Positions 61,113-64,000 of a stretch of DNA of 64,000 nt are shown one piece after another. The notes below the pieces were generated by a model, which made no database searches, had not been told where the DNA came from, and worked only from the letters and a program-made list of their open reading frames with translations. This stretch comes from Candidatus Thiosymbion ectosymbiont of Catanema sp. Cochon2018 (GTDB taxonomy: Bacteria; Pseudomonadota; Gammaproteobacteria; Chromatiales; Chromatiaceae): the NCBI GenBank assembly GCA_011392765.1, contig WYCW01000002.1, positions 590,917 through 654,916 on the forward strand, read 5' to 3'. The translations under genes and the position numbers were made by a program. Position 1 is the first letter of the stretch. Every line of letters begins with the position of its first letter.

Positions 61113-62222
61113 TTGTCCCCGAAAAAGCACAAGGGCATGCGCACGGGCTTCACCACCGGGGCCTGCGCCGCGGCGGCTGCCAGGGCGGCGACGCTGGGCC
61201 TGCTGGAAGGGCGGGTGCCCGATTCCGTGCGCTGCGACCTGCCGAGCGGACAGCCCGTCGATTTCGCGGTGACCGACGGTCGCTGCGACGAGCTGCAATC
61301 CCACGCGGTCGTGATCAAGGATGCCGGCGATGATCCCGATCAGACCGACGGTGCCCATTTGACCGCCGACGTTCGGCTGCTTCCGGGCGAGCCCGGGCGC
61401 TTGTCGCTCATCGGTGGTCTCGGCGTCGGCACCGTGACCATGCCGGGCCTCGGACTGGAGGTCGGCGGTCCCGCCATCAACCCGGTGCCGCGGTGCAATA
61501 TCGCGGACAATGTGCGCGCGGCAGCGGGTGCCTTGCTCGATGACGGTGGGTTGGAGATCGGCATCTCCGTCCCCGGCGGAGAAGAGATCGCCAAAAAAAC
61601 CCTGAACCCGCGGCTCGGTATCCTCGGCGGCATCTCTATCCTCGGGACCTCGGGCATCGTGCATCCCTACTCCACGGCCTCGTTTCGCGCGACCCTGGTC
61701 CAGGGCATCCAGGTCGCGGCGGCACAGGGACAGGATACGGTCGTGCTCACGACGGGCCGGCGCACCGAGAAGTTCGCCATGCGGCAGCTGCCCCATTTGT
61801 CGCCCGTCTGCTTCGTGCAGATGGGCGATTTCCTGCGTGCCGCCTTCGACACCCTGGTCGAGGTCGCCATCGACAAGGTAGTCATCGGCGGTATGGTGGG
61901 CAAGCTCACCAAGATGGCCCAGGGGGCCACCATGACCCACGCCGGACGCGGTGCCGTGGACACCGGACTGCTTGCCGAGCTGGCCGCTGACATCGGAGCG
62001 CCGTCAGACACATGCTCGGCCATCCGCGAGGCCAAGACCGCGCGCTACGCCGCCGAGCGCATGCAGACCCTGGGGCTGCTCGGCGTCTTCCATCAAGCCC
62101 TGGCCGAGCGCGTGGTGCAGACCCTCACCGGGCGCTATCCGCGTAAATTTCAGTTGCGGGTGCTGGTGTGCGACCTGGACGGCAACAAGATCGCCGAAGC
62201 GGCGTCGGGGACCGACCGGTGA
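61113..62222 (+). CDS. cbiD: Cobalt-precorrin-5B C1-methyltransferase
   Basis: A 369-residue CbiD. MRTGFTTGACAAAAARAATL is the signature start (initiation at TTG 61113 or ATG 61137); GGISILGTSGIVHPYSTASF and TTGRRTEKFAMRQLPHLSPV, QMGDFLRAAFDTLVEVAIDK and GMVGKLTKMAQGATMTHAGR are diagnostic. CbiD is specific to the cobalt-early pathway, which agrees with cbiX. Its stop overlaps the GTG of cbiET by 4 bases. Confidence 0.95.
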   Translation: MSPKKHKGMRTGFTTGACAAAAARAATLGLLEGRVPDSVRCDLPSGQPVDFAVTDGRCDELQSHAVVIKDAGDDPDQTDGAHLTADVRLLPGEPGRLSLIGGLGVGTVTMPGLGLEVGGPAINPVPRCNIADNVRAAAGALLDDGGLEIGISVPGGEEIAKKTLNPRLGILGGISILGTSGIVHPYSTASFRATLVQGIQVAAAQGQDTVVLTTGRRTEKFAMRQLPHLSPVCFVQMGDFLRAAFDTLVEVAIDKVVIGGMVGKLTKMAQGATMTHAGRGAVDTGLLAELAADIGAPSDTCSAIREAKTARYAAERMQTLGLLGVFHQALAERVVQTLTGRYPRKFQLRVLVCDLDGNKIAEAASGTDR

Positions 62223-63502
62223 CCGATCCCTGCCGCATCATCGGTGTGCTCGACAACGGGATCGACGGCCTCACGCCCGAGGCCCTTGCCCACATTCGGG
62301 ACGCCGATCTGGTCATCGGCGGGACGCGCACGCTCGCGCTCCTCAAAGGCGAGCTCAAGGAAACAGCAGTTACGCAAGACCTGACCGGCCGGCTCTCGAA
62401 GATCCCGGAGTGGATTACGCAAGCACAGGCGCGAGGGCAAAGCGTCGTGGTCCTGGCCACCGGCGATCCCTTGTGCCACGGCATCGCGGCCCATCTTTCA
62501 ACGCGGCTGAGTGTCGGGACCTACCAGGTGCTGCCCAATGTATCGACCGTCCAGCTGGCCTGCGCCCGCTTATGTGTGGCCTGGCAGGATATGAAGATCC
62601 TGTCCGTGCACCAAAGCGACGCCGGGGAGTGGCGGGAAGGGGCCGGTCCCGAGCATGGCCTGTATCCGCTTCTCCGCGCGGTGGAACGGCATGACCGGCT
62701 GGCGGTCCTGACCAGCGCGCAGAACTCGCCGGACCGCGTCGCACGTATGCTGGTCGCCGAGGGCCTCGACGCCGAGCTTCGGCTCGGGGTGGCCGAGCGC
62801 CTGGCGCGAGACGACGAGCGTATCCTGACGGGTCTTTCTGTCGCCGAGGCGGCCGGGCTCGGGTTTGCCGACCCCAACGTTCTTCTGCTTTGGCGGGAGG
62901 CTCCTCGGCGACCGCGGGTCCTGTTCGGGTTAGCGGACGATCAATATCTGCAGCGTCGCCCCGAAAAGGGCCTTATTACCAAGCGCGAGGTGCGGGCCCT
63001 GTCCCTGGCACGATTGCAGCTGCGCGCGGACAGCATCGTCTGGGACATCGGCGCCGGCGCCGGCTCCCTCGGCCTGGAGGCCGCCCGGCTGTGCCCCGAG
63101 GGACATGTCTACGCCATCGAGAAGGATGCGCAAGATGTTCGGATCTGCACCCAAAACCGGCGCCGGCTCGGCGTGACCAACTACAGCCTGACCGAAGGCA
63201 AGGCCCCGGACGGCCTTGACGGCTGGCCCGATGCGGACGCCGTATTCATCGGCGGGACGGGCGGTGAGCTGGCCGCCTTGATTCGCTTGTGCCTTCGCCG
63301 GTTGACACCGGGCGGAGCTCTGGTGATGAATTTCGTTACCTTCGAAAACTTGAGCTTAGCGCTGAGCGAGCTCAAGGACTGCGGCGCGGCCTGGGACCTT
63401 ACGCAGCTTCAGGCGTCGCGCAGCCGTCCCGTCCTGGACAGGCATCGATTGGCGGCGGAGAATCCGGTGTGGATTCTTTGCGCGCAAGCGAAAACGGCTT
63501 GA
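62219..63502 (+). CDS. cbiET: Bifunctional precorrin-6Y methylase/decarboxylase
   Basis: About 427 residues from GTG 62219. The N-terminal half is a tetrapyrrole methylase, CbiE (DPCRIIGVLDNGIDGLTPEA, then LATGDPLCHGIAAHLST). The C-terminal half, from about residue 240 (LITKREVRALSLARLQLRAD), is a CbiT-type SAM methyltransferase with IVWDIGAGAGSLGLEAARLC. It methylates C-5 and C-15 and decarboxylates the C-12 acetate. Both domains look complete. It ends the block; 63503-63632 holds no recognised feature. Confidence 0.93.
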   Translation: MTDPCRIIGVLDNGIDGLTPEALAHIRDADLVIGGTRTLALLKGELKETAVTQDLTGRLSKIPEWITQAQARGQSVVVLATGDPLCHGIAAHLSTRLSVGTYQVLPNVSTVQLACARLCVAWQDMKILSVHQSDAGEWREGAGPEHGLYPLLRAVERHDRLAVLTSAQNSPDRVARMLVAEGLDAELRLGVAERLARDDERILTGLSVAEAAGLGFADPNVLLLWREAPRRPRVLFGLADDQYLQRRPEKGLITKREVRALSLARLQLRADSIVWDIGAGAGSLGLEAARLCPEGHVYAIEKDAQDVRICTQNRRRLGVTNYSLTEGKAPDGLDGWPDADAVFIGGTGGELAALIRLCLRRLTPGGALVMNFVTFENLSLALSELKDCGAAWDLTQLQASRSRPVLDRHRLAAENPVWILCAQAKTA

Positions 63503-63632
63503 ATAACAAAATTACAACACCACCCTCTCGTCCAGGGGCGGGGGGCGCGCCCGGACATGACAGCCTCGGCTTGATGAGAGTGCGTCGTTGCGCTATTGTC
63601 CGTAATACATATGCGTAATACGGTTTCGATCC

Positions 63633-63884
63633 ATGACCATATCCGTTCGACTCGACCCTGAAACCGAGAACAGCCTGCGCGAACACTTGCGCCGCGATCG
63701 GATCTCTCTGTCCGAGTTCGTTCGCGACGCCGCGCGCGAGAAGCTTGCGCGTTACGTCAAGCCGCTCACGCCATACGAGATCGGCGAGCCCTTGTTTGGC
63801 CGCTACGCCAGCGGGGACGCCAATCGCAGCAGTTCGCGCAAGCGGCTACTGCGCGAGAAGATCGGTGCGAAGCATCGTCGTTGA
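63633..63884 (+). CDS. RHH-type antitoxin
   Basis: An 83-residue ribbon-helix-helix protein: TISVRLDPETENSLREHLRR and SLSEFVRDAAREKLARYVKP. The C-terminus with YEIGEPLFGRYASGDANRSS is familiar from antitoxins paired with VapC toxins. It overlaps the VapC start at 63865. Confidence 0.88.
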   Translation: MTISVRLDPETENSLREHLRRDRISLSEFVRDAAREKLARYVKPLTPYEIGEPLFGRYASGDANRSSSRKRLLREKIGAKHRR

Positions 63885-64000
63885 CAGTGGTCCCTTGATC
63901 GCGCTGTTCGACGCCTCGGACGAGTACCACGGACGCGCCGTGCAATTCGTGCGGAATCTGTCCGATGGACTGGTCACCAATCTGCCTGTCATTACCGAGG
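63865..64000 (+). CDS. vapC: VapC PIN-domain toxin, cut by window edge
   Basis: From GTG 63865: VRSIVVDSGPLIALFDASDE, the first catalytic Asp and the P-L-I-A-L motif of VapC, then RAVQFVRNLSDGLVTNLPVI ending with T-E (second acidic residue) at the window boundary. It overlaps the antitoxin by 20 bases. The rest lies outside the window. Confidence 0.85.
   Translation, partial: MRSIVVDSGPLIALFDASDEYHGRAVQFVRNLSDGLVTNLPVITE

Overview
The window looks like chromosome from a gammaproteobacterium with high GC content, many decaying genes and very many small repeats. Supporting signs are the gene order tmk-holB-pilZ-tatD and the Cbi/Cob, RND and CNT family types. The mix of pseudogenes, MITE-like elements, IS remnants and toxin-antitoxin loci suggests a genome under relaxed selection, such as a symbiont or host-associated sulfur bacterium. 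The lifestyle is inference; no 16S or other marker gene lies in the window.

Layout. (1) 0.27-8.1 kb is a gene graveyard: an IS481-type and an IS1-type transposase remnant, a large decayed STAND/NB-ARC-TPR ATPase, an MBOAT acyltransferase remnant, and broken copies of tmk and holB directly upstream of intact pilZ and tatD. (2) 8.4-20.3 kb holds ordinary genes: PilZ, TatD, a MazEF-like pair, an adenine deaminase, a frameshifted DUF3782-like gene, a CNT nucleoside transporter, pncA and pncB (NAD salvage), trans-aconitate methyltransferase, a glyoxalase-fold protein and an SRPBCC/GyrI-like protein. A toxin-antitoxin pair at 16.3-17.1 kb is bounded by integron recombination sites. (3) 20.7-29.0 kb: acyl-CoA ligase, an AT-rich alpha/beta hydrolase with its own attC-like site, a second hydrolase, parD with a broken parE, an Rpn-type nuclease, a patatin-like protein and a GpgS-like glycosyltransferase. 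(4) 29.2-33.6 kb: a two-gene RND efflux system whose 3' end recurs as partial copies as far as 40.9 kb.

(5) 34.0-38.3 kb is the most unusual part: a broken integron. It has a PIN-domain cassette with attC, an inactivated integron integrase on the minus strand, an attI-like core, an attC split exactly at GTTA|GGC by a group II intron that has lost its reverse transcriptase, and then a cassette encoding a radical SAM/SPASM enzyme and a 93-residue peptide carrying ten tandem xxGDW pentapeptides, closed by a second attC. This looks like a RiPP maturase with a multi-core precursor carried as a mobile gene cassette. (6) 38.4-41.6 kb: a RAYT-type transposase, a TumE-like toxin pair and an orphan antitoxin with a truncated toxin.

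(7) 41.6-47.7 kb: metal-related genes. An FAD oxidoreductase and a secreted SnoaL-like protein lie on the minus strand, then an IS630 copy, then a cobalamin riboswitch ahead of a metal ABC transporter reduced by internal deletions. (8) 47.9-49.5 kb: a conserved 540-residue protein of unknown function. (9) 50.1-63.5 kb: a cobalamin synthesis cluster of the cobalt-early type (cbiX, cobO, cbiA, cbiF, cbiC, cbiD, cbiET) interrupted twice by accessory genes, first an N6-DNA methylase plus nuclease pair, then a DUF3883/TIGR04255-like module with a PIN fragment. A RHH/VapC pair begins at the right edge.

No tRNA, rRNA or CRISPR array was seen. All family assignments rest on recognising motifs by eye; no search was run.
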